Assembly (NCBI GenBank): GCA_036824045.1
Contig: DAITAZ010000036.1
Span: forward strand, 1-38,908
Origin: DAITAZ01 sp036824045
GTDB lineage: Bacteria > Pseudomonadota > Gammaproteobacteria > Burkholderiales > Rhodocyclaceae
DNA length: 38,908 nucleotides
Direction of reading: 5' to 3'
Shown here: positions 8,690-17,014 of the stretch, one piece after another
How positions within the stretch are numbered: the stretch's first letter is position 1
Layout: every line of letters starts with the position of its first letter
Notes under the pieces: model-generated
Database searches by the model: none
Seen by the model: the letters and a program-made list of their open reading frames with translations, nothing else
Told to the model about the DNA's origin: nothing
Made by a program: the position numbers and the translations under genes

Positions 8690-9955
8690 GTGGTGCAGAT
8701 CATCGACAGGCGGTTTGACAGCAAGAACAAGAGCGCGGTCAACCGACAACGCTTCTTCCGCCGCTTCAAGGGCCAGATCCGCAAGGCGGTGGCAGACGCC
8801 ATTTCCGGGCGCAGCATCACCGATCTGGACCACGGCGAATCCGTCTCCATCCCGGCCAAGGATCTGTCCGAGCCCCAGTTCGGCCTCTCCGGCAAGGGCC
8901 GCTGGGAGCGTGTGTATACGGGCAATGACCAGTTTTCCTCTGGCGACGAGGTGGATCGACCCGTGGGCGGCGGCGCGGGACGGGGAAAAGGAAAAGCGAG
9001 CAAGGACGGGGAAAGCGAAGACGATTTTGTCTTCCAGCTCTCCCGGGAGGAATTCCTCGACATCTTTTTCGACGATCTGGCCTTACCCAATCTGATCAAG
9101 ACCCAACTGGCCAAGATCAACGAGACCCGATCCGTCCGGGCGGGCCACTCGCCCACCGGCGTGCCGGCCAACATCAACATCATCCGTTCCATGCGCGGCG
9201 CCCTGGGCCGGCGCATTGCCGTGGGTTCCCCCTACGCCAAGCGGCTGCGGGAGGCCGAGGCACAACTGGAAGAACTCCTGCGCCACGAGCCGGAAACGCA
9301 TCCGGATGCCTTGGCCTTGAAAGAGGAAATCCGCAAGCTGAAGCTCAAGATCGAGGCCATCCCCTTCATCGACAGTTTCGACCTGCGCTACAACAACCGG
9401 ATCAAGCAGCCCAAGCCCACCACCCAGGCGGTGATGTTCTGCCTGATGGACGTTTCCGGCTCCATGGACGAGGAAAAGAAGCAGATCGCCAAGCGCTTCT
9501 TCATGCTGCTCTACCTGTTCCTCAACCGGACCTATGAACACATCGAGCTGGTGTTCATCCGCCACCACACGGTGGCCAAGGAAGTGGACGAGGAGGACTT
9601 CTTCCACTCCCGGGAGTCGGGCGGCACCGTGGTATCCAGCGCGCTGGAAATGATGAACGACATCCTGCGCGCCCGTTACGCCAACGGCGAGTGGAATGTA
9701 TATGGCGCCCAGGCCTCGGACGGCGACAACTGGGACAGCGATTCGCCTCACTGCCGCGAACTGCTCTCCAGCCAGATCCTGCCGCTGGTGCAGTACTTCG
9801 CCTACATAGAAATCACGCCCGGCGAGCCGCAAAACCTGTGGCGGGAATACCAGCGGCTGACCGGAAGCCACAAGAACTTCGCCATGCAGCGCATCGAAGG
9901 GCTGGCTGACATCTACCCGGTGTTCCGGGAACTGTTCAAGAAGAAACTCGTATGA
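8690..9955 (+). CDS. yeaH: DUF444 / YeaH-family protein with VWA-like motif
   Basis: A 421-residue protein of the DUF444 (UPF0229, YeaH) family. It starts with GTG at 8690 after GGAG (8679-8682); a second GTG at 8693 is possible. The N-terminal third is basic and low-complexity (a GGGAGRGKGKASKDGESEDD-like stretch near residues 100-120). The C-terminal half carries a von Willebrand A-type metal site, D254-V-S-G-S-M, with hydrophobic strand MFCLMDVSG before it. It is encoded between prkA and spoVR, and its stop overlaps the next start by four bases. The family works with the PrkA kinase by gene context; the molecular role is unknown. Confidence 0.92.
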   Translation: MVQIIDRRFDSKNKSAVNRQRFFRRFKGQIRKAVADAISGRSITDLDHGESVSIPAKDLSEPQFGLSGKGRWERVYTGNDQFSSGDEVDRPVGGGAGRGKGKASKDGESEDDFVFQLSREEFLDIFFDDLALPNLIKTQLAKINETRSVRAGHSPTGVPANINIIRSMRGALGRRIAVGSPYAKRLREAEAQLEELLRHEPETHPDALALKEEIRKLKLKIEAIPFIDSFDLRYNNRIKQPKPTTQAVMFCLMDVSGSMDEEKKQIAKRFFMLLYLFLNRTYEHIELVFIRHHTVAKEVDEEDFFHSRESGGTVVSSALEMMNDILRARYANGEWNVYGAQASDGDNWDSDSPHCRELLSSQILPLVQYFAYIEITPGEPQNLWREYQRLTGSHKNFAMQRIEGLADIYPVFRELFKKKLV

Positions 9956-11475
9956 ACGACCGCGCCCCCCGCCCCCGCCTGCCGGCCACCTCGGAGTGGT
10001 CCTTCGAACTTATCGACCAGTACCATCGGGAAATCGACCGGGTTGCCACCGAGTACGGCCTGGACATCTACCCCAACCAGATCGAGGTGATCACCGCCGA
10101 GCAGATGATGGATGCCTACGCCTCCGTCGGCATGCCGGTGAACTACCACCACTGGACCTTCGGCAAGCATTTCCTGGCCACGGAGAAAAGCTACCGCCGG
10201 GGACACATGGGGCTCGCCTACGAGATCGTGATCAACTCCAACCCCTGCATCGCCTACCTCATGGAAGAGAACACCATGACGATGCAGGCCCTGGTGATTG
10301 CCCACGCCAGTTATGGTCACAACTCGTTTTTCAAGGGCAATTACCTGTTCCGCACCTGGACCAACGCGGACGCCATCATCGATTACCTCTTGTTCGCCCG
10401 GAACTACATCTCGGAATGCGAACAACGCCACGGCGAAGAAGCCGTGGAGGAACTGCTGGATTCGTGCCACGCGCTGATGAATCTGGGCGTGGACCGCTAC
10501 AAGCGCCCGCCCAAGCTAAGCCTGGCCAAAGAGATGGCGCGGCAAAAGGAACGGGAGGACTACCTGCAGATGCAGGTCAACGACCTCTGGCGCACCGTGC
10601 CCGTGCAGGAGCAGCGGCGGGCAGAAACACGCAAGAACCGTTTTCCGCCCGAACCCCAGGAGAACATCCTCTACTTCATCGAGAAAAATGCGCCGATTCT
10701 CGAGCCCTGGCAGCGGGAGATCGTCCGTATCGTGCGCAAGGTCGCCCAGTACTTCTATCCCCAGCGGCAGACCCAGGTGATGAACGAGGGCTGGGCCACG
10801 TTCTGGCACTACACCATCCTCAACACCCTGTACGAGCAAGGATGCCTGGAAGACAGCTTCATGCTGGAGTTCCTGCACTCCCACACCAGCGTCGTCGCCC
10901 AGCCACCCTACAACGCCCCTTGGTACTCGGGCCTCAACCCCTATGCCCTGGGTTTTGCCATGTGGCAGGACATCCGCCGGATCTGCGAGCACCCCACCGA
11001 CGAGGACCGGCAGTGGTTTCCCGACATCGCAGGCAGCGACTGGCTCAAGACTTTCGACTTCGCCATGCGCAATTTCAAGGACGAGAGTTTCATCGCCCAG
11101 TACCTCTCGCCCAAACTGATCCGGGACTTCAAGCTCTTCGCAGTGGACGACGATGATCGCCGCGCCAAGTTGCGCATCTCCGCCATCCACGACGAAGCCG
11201 GCTACCGCCGTGTCCGCCAGATCCTGTCGGAACAGTACAACCTCGGCGGCCGGGAGCCCAACATCCAGGTGGTGGATGTGGACATCCACGGCGACCGTTC
11301 ACTCACCCTGCAGCACCGGCAGCACCAGCGCCGCCCCCTCAATGCGGATTCCGCCACCCAGGTGATGAAACATGTGGCCCGGCTGTGGGGCTTCACGGTC
11401 CGGCTGGAAAGCCTGCACGAGGACGGGCGCAGCGAACTCGCCTTCGAATGCCGGCCGGAGCGCAAGCCCCGCTGA
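9952..11475 (+). CDS. ycgB: SpoVR/YcgB family protein
   Basis: A 507-residue member of the SpoVR family, named for a Bacillus spore-cortex protein but widespread in non-sporulating proteobacteria. Family-typical stretches include MNEGWATFWHYTILN near residue 277-291 and GLNPYALGFAMW near 325-336. There is no signal peptide or membrane segment. The ATG overlaps the TGA of the DUF444 gene (ATGA, 9952-9955), so the two are translationally coupled. It is the last gene of the prkA unit and is followed by a perfect hairpin shared with the converging benzoate operon. Biochemical function is unknown. Confidence 0.94.
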   Translation: MNDRAPRPRLPATSEWSFELIDQYHREIDRVATEYGLDIYPNQIEVITAEQMMDAYASVGMPVNYHHWTFGKHFLATEKSYRRGHMGLAYEIVINSNPCIAYLMEENTMTMQALVIAHASYGHNSFFKGNYLFRTWTNADAIIDYLLFARNYISECEQRHGEEAVEELLDSCHALMNLGVDRYKRPPKLSLAKEMARQKEREDYLQMQVNDLWRTVPVQEQRRAETRKNRFPPEPQENILYFIEKNAPILEPWQREIVRIVRKVAQYFYPQRQTQVMNEGWATFWHYTILNTLYEQGCLEDSFMLEFLHSHTSVVAQPPYNAPWYSGLNPYALGFAMWQDIRRICEHPTDEDRQWFPDIAGSDWLKTFDFAMRNFKDESFIAQYLSPKLIRDFKLFAVDDDDRRAKLRISAIHDEAGYRRVRQILSEQYNLGGREPNIQVVDVDIHGDRSLTLQHRQHQRRPLNADSATQVMKHVARLWGFTVRLESLHEDGRSELAFECRPERKPR

Positions 11476-11481
11476 CGACTC

Positions 11482-11509
11482 CGCGGCGTGGCCCCTCGGC
11501 CACGCCGCG
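11482..11509. terminator. Bidirectional hairpin between convergent operons
   Basis: CGCGGCGTGGC (11482-11492) pairs perfectly over 11 bases with GCCACGCCGCG (11499-11509) around CCCTCG. It sits exactly between the stop codons of the SpoVR gene (11475, plus) and the 3-hydroxyacyl-CoA dehydrogenase (11514, minus). No T-run is present on either side, so termination may need Rho or rely on the stem alone. Confidence 0.65.
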
Positions 11510-11513
11510 CGCC

Positions 11514-13040
11514 TCAACCGGATGCCAGGGCTGCCCCCGAACAGGCCGCCCGCTGGATCAAGGGCGACACCCGGTAGCGCTCCTCGCCATAGTGGGCTTT
11601 CAGATTGCCGAGCACCCGCGCAACAAGCGCTACCCCGATCCGGTCCGCCCAGGCCAACGGGCCCTCCGGGTAGTTGGTACCCAGACGCATGGCGGTATCG
11701 ATATCCGCCGGCGTGCCAATGCCCGCCACGGCGCCATCGGCCGCCTCGTTGGCAAGCATGGCCACCGTGCGCAGGGCAATCAGCCCCGGAACATCGTCCA
11801 GCCGGCTCACCACCAGCCCCCCTGCCTGCAGGCAGCCCACCACCCGATCGTAGGCTGCGGCGCTGCACTGGTCGGCCCGCGCCAGCGCGACCCGCGGCGT
11901 CTTGCCGTAGTCCCGCGCCAGATCGATCAGCATCGTATCGGGCACGCCCTCCTCGGCGGCACGCCGGGTTGCCGTGCGCCCGTCGGACAGCAGCAGCCGC
12001 GCACCGTCCACGCGCAACTCGCCCGGTCCTTCGCGGCGCTCAACCGGCACGCCGGCCGCGGCCAGGCGGGTCACCAGGGGCTCCAGCAGCCCCGCTGACC
12101 CGGCCACGACCACCCCCGCGCCAGCCGTGGAAGGGGCTTCCACCACCGGAGCCGGGCGCTCCGCGCCCTCCCGGTAATCATAGAAGCCTTGCCCGGTTTT
12201 GCGCCCCAGCCGGCCGGCCAGCACCAGTTCCTGCTGGATCAGGCTGGGCGTGAAGCGCTTGTCCCCGAAGTAGGCATCAAACACGCTGCGGGTCACGGCA
12301 AAGTTCACATCGTGGCCGATGAGGTCCATGAGCTCGAACGGGCCCATGGGGAAACCGCAGCCATCGCGCAGGATGGCGTCCAGCGTGGACGGGCTGGCAG
12401 CCCGCTCGCCCGCCACGCGCAAGGCCTCCGCGTAATAGGGGCGCGCCACACGGTTGACGATGAATCCCGGGCTGGAGCCGGCATGGACCGGCGTCTTGCC
12501 CCAGGCACGGGCAGTGGCGTAGAGCACCTCCGCCACCGGTTTGTCCGTCGCCAGCCCGGACACCACTTCCACAAGCGCCATGCGCGGTGCCGGGTTGAAG
12601 AAGTGCAGCCCGGCCAGACGCCCCGGGCGCGTCAGGGCTGCCCCGATCGCGGTGATGGACAGCGAAGAGGTGTTGGTGGCCAGAATCGCATCCGCCCCCA
12701 GCAGCGACTCCAGCCGGCGGAAAAGCTCCTGCTTCACCTCCAGCTTCTCGACGATGGCTTCCACCGCCAACCCTGCGTCCGCCAGATCCTCCAGGCGGGA
12801 GGTGGGAACCACCCGCTCCAGGATGGCGTCGGCCTCGGCGCGCTCCAGCCTGCCCTTGCCCACCAGGAAGTCCAGGTCACGCCCGATGCCGGCGCGACCA
12901 CGGCTTACCGCCTCGGCGTTGGTGTCGTACAGATAGACCCGATGCCCGGCCCGCGCCGCCACATGAGCGATACCGCTCCCCATGGCTCCCGCGCCGATCA
13001 CCGCCACCGCCACATCCGCCAGCAACGGGGTCATCACCAT
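11514..13040 (-). CDS. paaH: 3-hydroxyacyl-CoA dehydrogenase, PaaH type
   Basis: A 508-residue NAD-dependent dehydrogenase that would oxidise 3-hydroxyadipyl-CoA to 3-oxoadipyl-CoA, the step before thiolysis. The N-terminal Rossmann motif is GAGAMGSGIAH (residues 17-27). The catalytic histidine and glutamate lie in LHFFNPAPRMALVEVV. After about residue 290 comes a linker and a second C-terminal dehydrogenase domain (ending YRVSPLIQRA), the double-C-domain layout typical of PaaH/PaaC (475-510 residues). Its ATG (13040) directly abuts the rubredoxin stop codon. It is the last gene of the leftward benzoate operon. 3-Hydroxybutyryl-CoA dehydrogenase activity is an alternative, but context favours the adipyl substrate. 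Confidence 0.9.
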   Translation of the reverse strand: MVMTPLLADVAVAVIGAGAMGSGIAHVAARAGHRVYLYDTNAEAVSRGRAGIGRDLDFLVGKGRLERAEADAILERVVPTSRLEDLADAGLAVEAIVEKLEVKQELFRRLESLLGADAILATNTSSLSITAIGAALTRPGRLAGLHFFNPAPRMALVEVVSGLATDKPVAEVLYATARAWGKTPVHAGSSPGFIVNRVARPYYAEALRVAGERAASPSTLDAILRDGCGFPMGPFELMDLIGHDVNFAVTRSVFDAYFGDKRFTPSLIQQELVLAGRLGRKTGQGFYDYREGAERPAPVVEAPSTAGAGVVVAGSAGLLEPLVTRLAAAGVPVERREGPGELRVDGARLLLSDGRTATRRAAEEGVPDTMLIDLARDYGKTPRVALARADQCSAAAYDRVVGCLQAGGLVVSRLDDVPGLIALRTVAMLANEAADGAVAGIGTPADIDTAMRLGTNYPEGPLAWADRIGVALVARVLGNLKAHYGEERYRVSPLIQRAACSGAALASG

Positions 13041-13208
13041 TCAACCCGGGTTGTAGGCAATGAAGCCGGCCTTGACGGTGCCGCACTCCGGGCACACGAA
13101 ATCCTCCGGCACGTCCTTCCACAAGGTGCCCGGGGCAATGCCCTCCTCGGGCAGACCCTGTTCCTCGTCATAGGGGAAGAAGCAGGCGCCGCACTGGTAA
13201 TGGGCCAT
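13041..13208 (-). CDS. Rubredoxin
   Basis: A 55-residue iron-sulfur-free, one-iron electron carrier. The two binding pairs are C6-x2-C9 (CGAC) and C39-x2-C42 (CPEC followed by G), with the conserved aromatic and acidic residues between them (YDEEQG, DVPEDFVCP). The start at 13208 is set by an AAGGAGA ribosome site. It lies 80 bases downstream of the quinone-oxidoreductase-like gene and directly abuts the dehydrogenase gene, so it is an integral operon member. No rubredoxin reductase or alkane hydroxylase is visible nearby. Its partner could be a member of this pathway; that is inference. Confidence 0.94.
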   Translation of the reverse strand: MAHYQCGACFFPYDEEQGLPEEGIAPGTLWKDVPEDFVCPECGTVKAGFIAYNPG

Positions 13209-13288
13209 GGTCAAGTCTCCTTTTCTCTCTGTTGAACGACCGTTGTCGGGCGGCCACCGGCCCCCCGTGTTGTGCAAGTGCCTGCCGC

Positions 13289-14263
13289 TCAGGGCAGCAC
13301 GATCAGTTTGCCCGCCGCCTGCCGCTCGGCCAGGGCCTGCAAGGCCTCGCCCGCACGGGCCAGGGGATAGCGCCCCGTGATCACCGGGCGCAAGCTGCCG
13401 TCGGCGAGTCCCGCCATCATGGCCGCCATCTGCTCCCGGGCGGCCTCCGGCTCCCGGCGCAGGAATTCGTCCCAGAACACGCCGCCCACGTCGCAGCCTT
13501 TGAGCAGCAGCAGATTGGCGGGCACGCGGGGAATTTCCCCCGCTGCGAAACCGATGATGAGCACCCGCCCCCGCCAGGCGGTCGCCCGCACGGCGGCTTC
13601 GGTATAGGCGCCCCCCACCACATCCACCACCACATCGGCGCCGCGGCCGGCCGTCGCCGCCTTCACGGCGTCCTTGAGGTCCTCCCGACTGTAGTCGATC
13701 AGCACCTCGGCGCCGGACTGGCGGCAAAGCTCCAGCCGCTGCGGACTCCCCGCCGCCGCCAGCACCCGCGCACCCGCCGCATGAGCAATCTGGATGGCCG
13801 CCAGGCCGACACCTCCGGCCGCGCCGAGTACCAGAACGGTTTCACCCGCCTTGAGCCGGGCCCGGTCATGCAGACCGAACCAGGAGGTGCCATAGGTCAC
13901 CAGACTGGCCGCTGCGTCCTCGAAGCCCACCCCATCGGGCAAAGGCCAGGTCTGGCTGGCCTTGGCCCGCGCCACCTGGGCATACCCGCCGTAGGAAATG
14001 AAGGCCGCCACCCGCTGGCCCGGCTGCACGTGGCACACACCTTCGCCCACCGCCAGCACCTCGCCCGCCACTTCACCACCGGGGGCAAAGGGCGCGACCG
14101 GACGAATCTGGTATTTGCCCTGGACGATCAGCGTGTCGTAAAAATTGACCCCCGCAGCGCGCACGCGGAGGGTCAGCTCCCCCGGGCCGGGCTCGGGCCG
14201 GGCCAGTTCGCCCAAGGCCGTTTGTTCCAGGGGGCCGAAGCCGGGGCATACGTAAGCTTGCAT
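13289..14263 (-). CDS. Quinone oxidoreductase-like zinc-free MDR protein
   Basis: A 324-residue medium-chain dehydrogenase/reductase of the NADPH:quinone oxidoreductase (QOR) group. The N-terminal GroES-like domain contains RVRAAGVNFYDTL and PFAPGGEVAGEV. The cofactor-binding motif LGAAGGVGLAAIQ lies near residue 145. The zinc-ligand cysteine-rich loop of alcohol dehydrogenases is absent. It follows the crotonase gene by 12 bases in the benzoate operon. The substrate is unknown: quinone, enoyl-CoA or enoyl-thioester reduction are all possible in this superfamily. No known step of the box pathway strictly needs it. Confidence 0.85.
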   Translation of the reverse strand: MQAYVCPGFGPLEQTALGELARPEPGPGELTLRVRAAGVNFYDTLIVQGKYQIRPVAPFAPGGEVAGEVLAVGEGVCHVQPGQRVAAFISYGGYAQVARAKASQTWPLPDGVGFEDAAASLVTYGTSWFGLHDRARLKAGETVLVLGAAGGVGLAAIQIAHAAGARVLAAAGSPQRLELCRQSGAEVLIDYSREDLKDAVKAATAGRGADVVVDVVGGAYTEAAVRATAWRGRVLIIGFAAGEIPRVPANLLLLKGCDVGGVFWDEFLRREPEAAREQMAAMMAGLADGSLRPVITGRYPLARAGEALQALAERQAAGKLIVLP

Positions 14264-14275
14264 GGTTCAGTACTC

Positions 14276-15079
14276 TCAAACGGGTGAGGACGGCGGGAAC
14301 ACCGGCGCCCGGCGCTCCCGCACCGCCGCCAGACCTTCCAGCATCTCGGGGCTGCCGAAGCCCAGCATTTCCAGGGCCAGGGAATTGTCGAAGATCGGCC
14401 CGGCCATGCGTAGCCAGTTGTTGAGGCTGGCCTTGGTCCAGCGCAGGGCGGATTGCGGCCCTGCCGCCAGTTGCCGGGCGACGGCATGCGCCTTTTCCAG
14501 CAAGTGCTCCGGCTCCACCACCATCGAAACCAGGCCGATGCGCTCCGCCTCCTCGCCACTGATCTCGTCGGACAGCAGCAGGTGCAACTTGGCCTTGGCC
14601 ATGCCGCACAGCAAGGGCCAGATGATGGCCGCGTGGTCCCCCGCCGCCACGCCCAGCCGCGTGTGCCCGTCGATCAGCCGGGCGTTGCGGGCCGCAATGG
14701 AAATATCCGCCATCAGGGCCACCGCCAGCCCGCCGCCCACCGCCGGCCCGTTGATGGCGCTGACGATGATCTTGGGGCAATTGATCATGTTGTAGACGAT
14801 ATCCCGCGCCTCGCGCCACACCCGGGCGCGGGTTGTGGCGTCATCCGCCATGGCCTGCACCAGATCCAGGGTCCCGCCGGCGGAAAAACCCTTCTCCTGG
14901 CCTCGCACCACGACAACCGCGATATCCGGGTCGGCCTCGATATCCCGCCAGATGCGGGCCAGTTCCCCGTGGCCCACCGCGTCCGCCGCCGGCAGCTTGC
15001 CCGGCTGCCCCATGACCACTTCCGCCACACCACCGCCATGGTGCGTCACCTGCAGACTGTGATAGCCGCTGTAATCCAT
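14276..15079 (-). CDS. Crotonase-family protein lacking both hydratase glutamates
   Basis: A 267-residue enoyl-CoA hydratase/isomerase-superfamily protein. The oxyanion-hole motifs are present (GFSAGG at 64-69, and GPAVGGG at 111-117). By alignment to rat crotonase, however, Glu144 falls on A119 and Glu164 on H139; an acidic residue, D148 in AAGDHA, sits near the position of the isomerase aspartate of PaaG. The C-terminal DEISGEEAERIGLVS block is typical. It is 12 bases upstream of the MDR gene and 24 bases downstream of the thioesterase gene. In the pathway a hydratase and a delta3-delta2 isomerase are needed between BoxD and PaaH; this protein may supply the isomerase. Activity is unproven. 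Confidence 0.85.
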   Translation of the reverse strand: MDYSGYHSLQVTHHGGGVAEVVMGQPGKLPAADAVGHGELARIWRDIEADPDIAVVVVRGQEKGFSAGGTLDLVQAMADDATTRARVWREARDIVYNMINCPKIIVSAINGPAVGGGLAVALMADISIAARNARLIDGHTRLGVAAGDHAAIIWPLLCGMAKAKLHLLLSDEISGEEAERIGLVSMVVEPEHLLEKAHAVARQLAAGPQSALRWTKASLNNWLRMAGPIFDNSLALEMLGFGSPEMLEGLAAVRERRAPVFPPSSPV

Positions 15080-15103
15080 CTCTCTGTCCTCGTCGCTCCG
15101 GGC

Positions 15104-15526
15104 TCAGACGCCCGGGTCCGGCGCCATAAAGCGCGTGAAACGGGCCCGCCACGCGTCGTCGATCGCGGTCGGCCGGGGGCCGCTCACATCGGCCCACACC
15201 ACCGTCTGTTTGGCGCGGAACCGGGGCTTGCCGTCCTTGCCGGCGGTGATGTTCCAGGTGATGGAGCTGTTGCCGATCCGCTCCACCTCCAGTCGAAACT
15301 GCAATGCCTCCCCGTGCCGGCTGGCACCGAGGAAATCGCACTCCAGCCGCACCATGGGGATACCCCGGTGCAGCGTGTGATGGAGGGCATGGAAGCCCAC
15401 ACCCAGCCCCTGCTCGAACCAGTCTTCCACCGTCTCGTTGCACAACACCAGATACTGGGGATAGAAGACGATGCCCGCCGGATCGCAGTGGTGGAAGCGG
15501 ATCAACTTGGTGGTTTCAAAGGCCAT
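15104..15526 (-). CDS. Hotdog-fold acyl-CoA thioesterase (4-hydroxybenzoyl-CoA thioesterase family)
   Basis: A 140-residue hotdog-fold thioesterase. The active-site signature FHHCDPAGIVFYPQY at 11-25 places the catalytic aspartate at D15, as in the 4-hydroxybenzoyl-CoA thioesterase family. A benzoyl-CoA thioesterase of this kind is known from Azoarcus evansii, where it is thought to release CoA when benzoyl-CoA or dead-end CoA esters build up. Its ATG abuts the stop codon of the alpha/beta hydrolase gene with no gap, so the two are probably translated together. The exact aromatic acyl-CoA used cannot be read from the sequence. Confidence 0.9.
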   Translation of the reverse strand: MAFETTKLIRFHHCDPAGIVFYPQYLVLCNETVEDWFEQGLGVGFHALHHTLHRGIPMVRLECDFLGASRHGEALQFRLEVERIGNSSITWNITAGKDGKPRFRAKQTVVWADVSGPRPTAIDDAWRARFTRFMAPDPGV

Positions 15527-16300
15527 TCAATCCTCCAGTACCCGCGCGAGAAAGCCCCGCACCGATTCGATCACCGCCGCCGGCTGATCCTTGTGGGGGG
15601 AATGGCGGCAGTCCGCCAGCTTCACCAGCTCCACGTCCGCCGCGCCCCGCGCAATGCGCTCGATCTGCTCCATGGTGCCGTACTCGTCGTCCTCGCCCTG
15701 AATCGCCAGAACCGGGCACGGGATGCGCGGCAGGTATTCCTCGATGTTCCAGGCGCGGAAATCGGGATGCAGCCAAATGCGGTTCCAGCCCCAGAAGGCG
15801 GAATCCACGTCCGCGTGGTAGCGGCCCAGGCGCTGCCGCAGATCGGTGGTCTCGTAAGCCACCTTGGCCTGGGCGATGCTGGTGACGGAGATATCTTCCA
15901 CCAGCACGTGGGGCGCCATCACCACCACTGCGCTCACCGGCCGCGGGCAAGCCCCCGCGTGGATGAGCGCGATGGAGCCGCCATCGCTGTGTCCGAAGAG
16001 GATCGGCCGCTCCAGCCCGAGCTGATCCAGCAACTCGGGCAAAGCCGCCAGCGCTTCGTCGTGCATGTACCGCACGTGCCGGTCCGCCTGCAGCGGGTCC
16101 GACCGGCCGTAGCCATAACGGGAATAGACAATGGCCTCGCAGCCGGTGGCATCGCTCACGGCTTGCGGGAAATCCCGCCACATGGAAACCGAACCCAGCC
16201 CCTCGTGGAGGAACACCAGGGGCGGCGCATTCTCCCGAGGGTGGGCGGAGGGCAGGCGCACGTACTCCAGCCGCCGGCCCTGGACGATGACAGACTTCAT
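15527..16300 (-). CDS. Alpha/beta-fold hydrolase
   Basis: A 257-residue cytoplasmic hydrolase. The nucleophile elbow is GHSDGG with Ser105; the acid is D204 or D205 in GEDDEYG; and the histidine is probably H233 in CRHSPH. The oxyanion region FLHEGLGSVSMW is near 30-41. Related genes in other box clusters have been labelled lactone hydrolases, and a side-product lactone or ester from the ring-opening steps is a plausible substrate, but this is inference. It directly abuts the genes on both sides (livF stop at 16301, thioesterase start at 15526), so it is tightly coupled within the operon. Confidence 0.85.
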   Translation of the reverse strand: MKSVIVQGRRLEYVRLPSAHPRENAPPLVFLHEGLGSVSMWRDFPQAVSDATGCEAIVYSRYGYGRSDPLQADRHVRYMHDEALAALPELLDQLGLERPILFGHSDGGSIALIHAGACPRPVSAVVVMAPHVLVEDISVTSIAQAKVAYETTDLRQRLGRYHADVDSAFWGWNRIWLHPDFRAWNIEEYLPRIPCPVLAIQGEDDEYGTMEQIERIARGAADVELVKLADCRHSPHKDQPAAVIESVRGFLARVLED

Positions 16301-17014
16301 TCACACTCCAAGATGTTTCTGGATGAGTTCCGGGTCCTGCCGCACCGCCTCGGCGGTACCGTCGAACACCACCTGACCCTTGACCAGAATCGTGGCCCGG
16401 TCGGTGATGGAGGTCACCGCCGTGTGGTTCTTGTCCACGATGACCGTGGCGATGCCCGACTGGCGGATCTCCCGCACGATGCGCCAGATCTCCCGGGCGA
16501 TCAGCGGCGCCAGGCCCTCGGTGGCTTCGTCCAGGATCAGCAGGTCCGGGTTGGTCATGAGCGCACGGCCGATGGTGAGCATCTGCTGCTCGCCCCCCGA
16601 TAGCTGCCCGCCACCATTGGTGAGCCGCTCGGCAAGGCGGGGAAAGGTGGCCATCACCCGCTCGAAATCCCAGTTGCTCTGGCCATCCACCCCGGGGCGG
16701 GCGGCCATCAGCAGGTTTTCCTTCACCGACAGGTTGGGGAAGATGCCCCGCCCTTCCGGTACATAGGCAATGCCCCGTCGGGCGATGCGGTGGGTGGCCC
16801 CGCCGGTGACGTCGCTGCCCCGCACCAGCACCCGGCCATCCCGTGGGCGCACCAGCCCCATCATGGTACGGATGAGGGTGGTCTTGCCCATGCCATTGCG
16901 GCCCATGAGCGCCACCGCCTCGCCCTTGTGCACGCGGAAATCCACCCCGTGCAGGATATGGCTGGCGCCGTAATAGGTGTGCAGCGCTTTCGCTTCCAGC
17001 AACACTTCAGACAT
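16301..17014 (-). CDS. livF: Branched-chain-type ABC transporter ATPase LivF
   Basis: A 237-residue ATPase of the hydrophobic amino acid uptake (HAAT) class. Walker A GRNGMGKTT lies near residue 38-46, the signature LSGGEQQ near 140, and Walker B DLLILDEATEGL follows. The length and short C-terminus are typical of LivF. Its start overlaps the livG stop by eight bases. With LivG, LivM, LivH and the binding protein it makes a complete importer inside the benzoate operon, so the cargo is more likely benzoate or a related aromatic acid than leucine; this is inferred from context. Confidence 0.92.
   Translation of the reverse strand: MSEVLLEAKALHTYYGASHILHGVDFRVHKGEAVALMGRNGMGKTTLIRTMMGLVRPRDGRVLVRGSDVTGGATHRIARRGIAYVPEGRGIFPNLSVKENLLMAARPGVDGQSNWDFERVMATFPRLAERLTNGGGQLSGGEQQMLTIGRALMTNPDLLILDEATEGLAPLIAREIWRIVREIRQSGIATVIVDKNHTAVTSITDRATILVKGQVVFDGTAEAVRQDPELIQKHLGV

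Noticed and set aside
14453..16603. A 716-codon open frame on the plus strand opposite the crotonase, thioesterase, hydrolase and livF genes
   Set aside because: It spans several well-supported genes on the other strand, has His/Arg/Pro-rich low-complexity content and no family motif. It is a GC-bias shadow.
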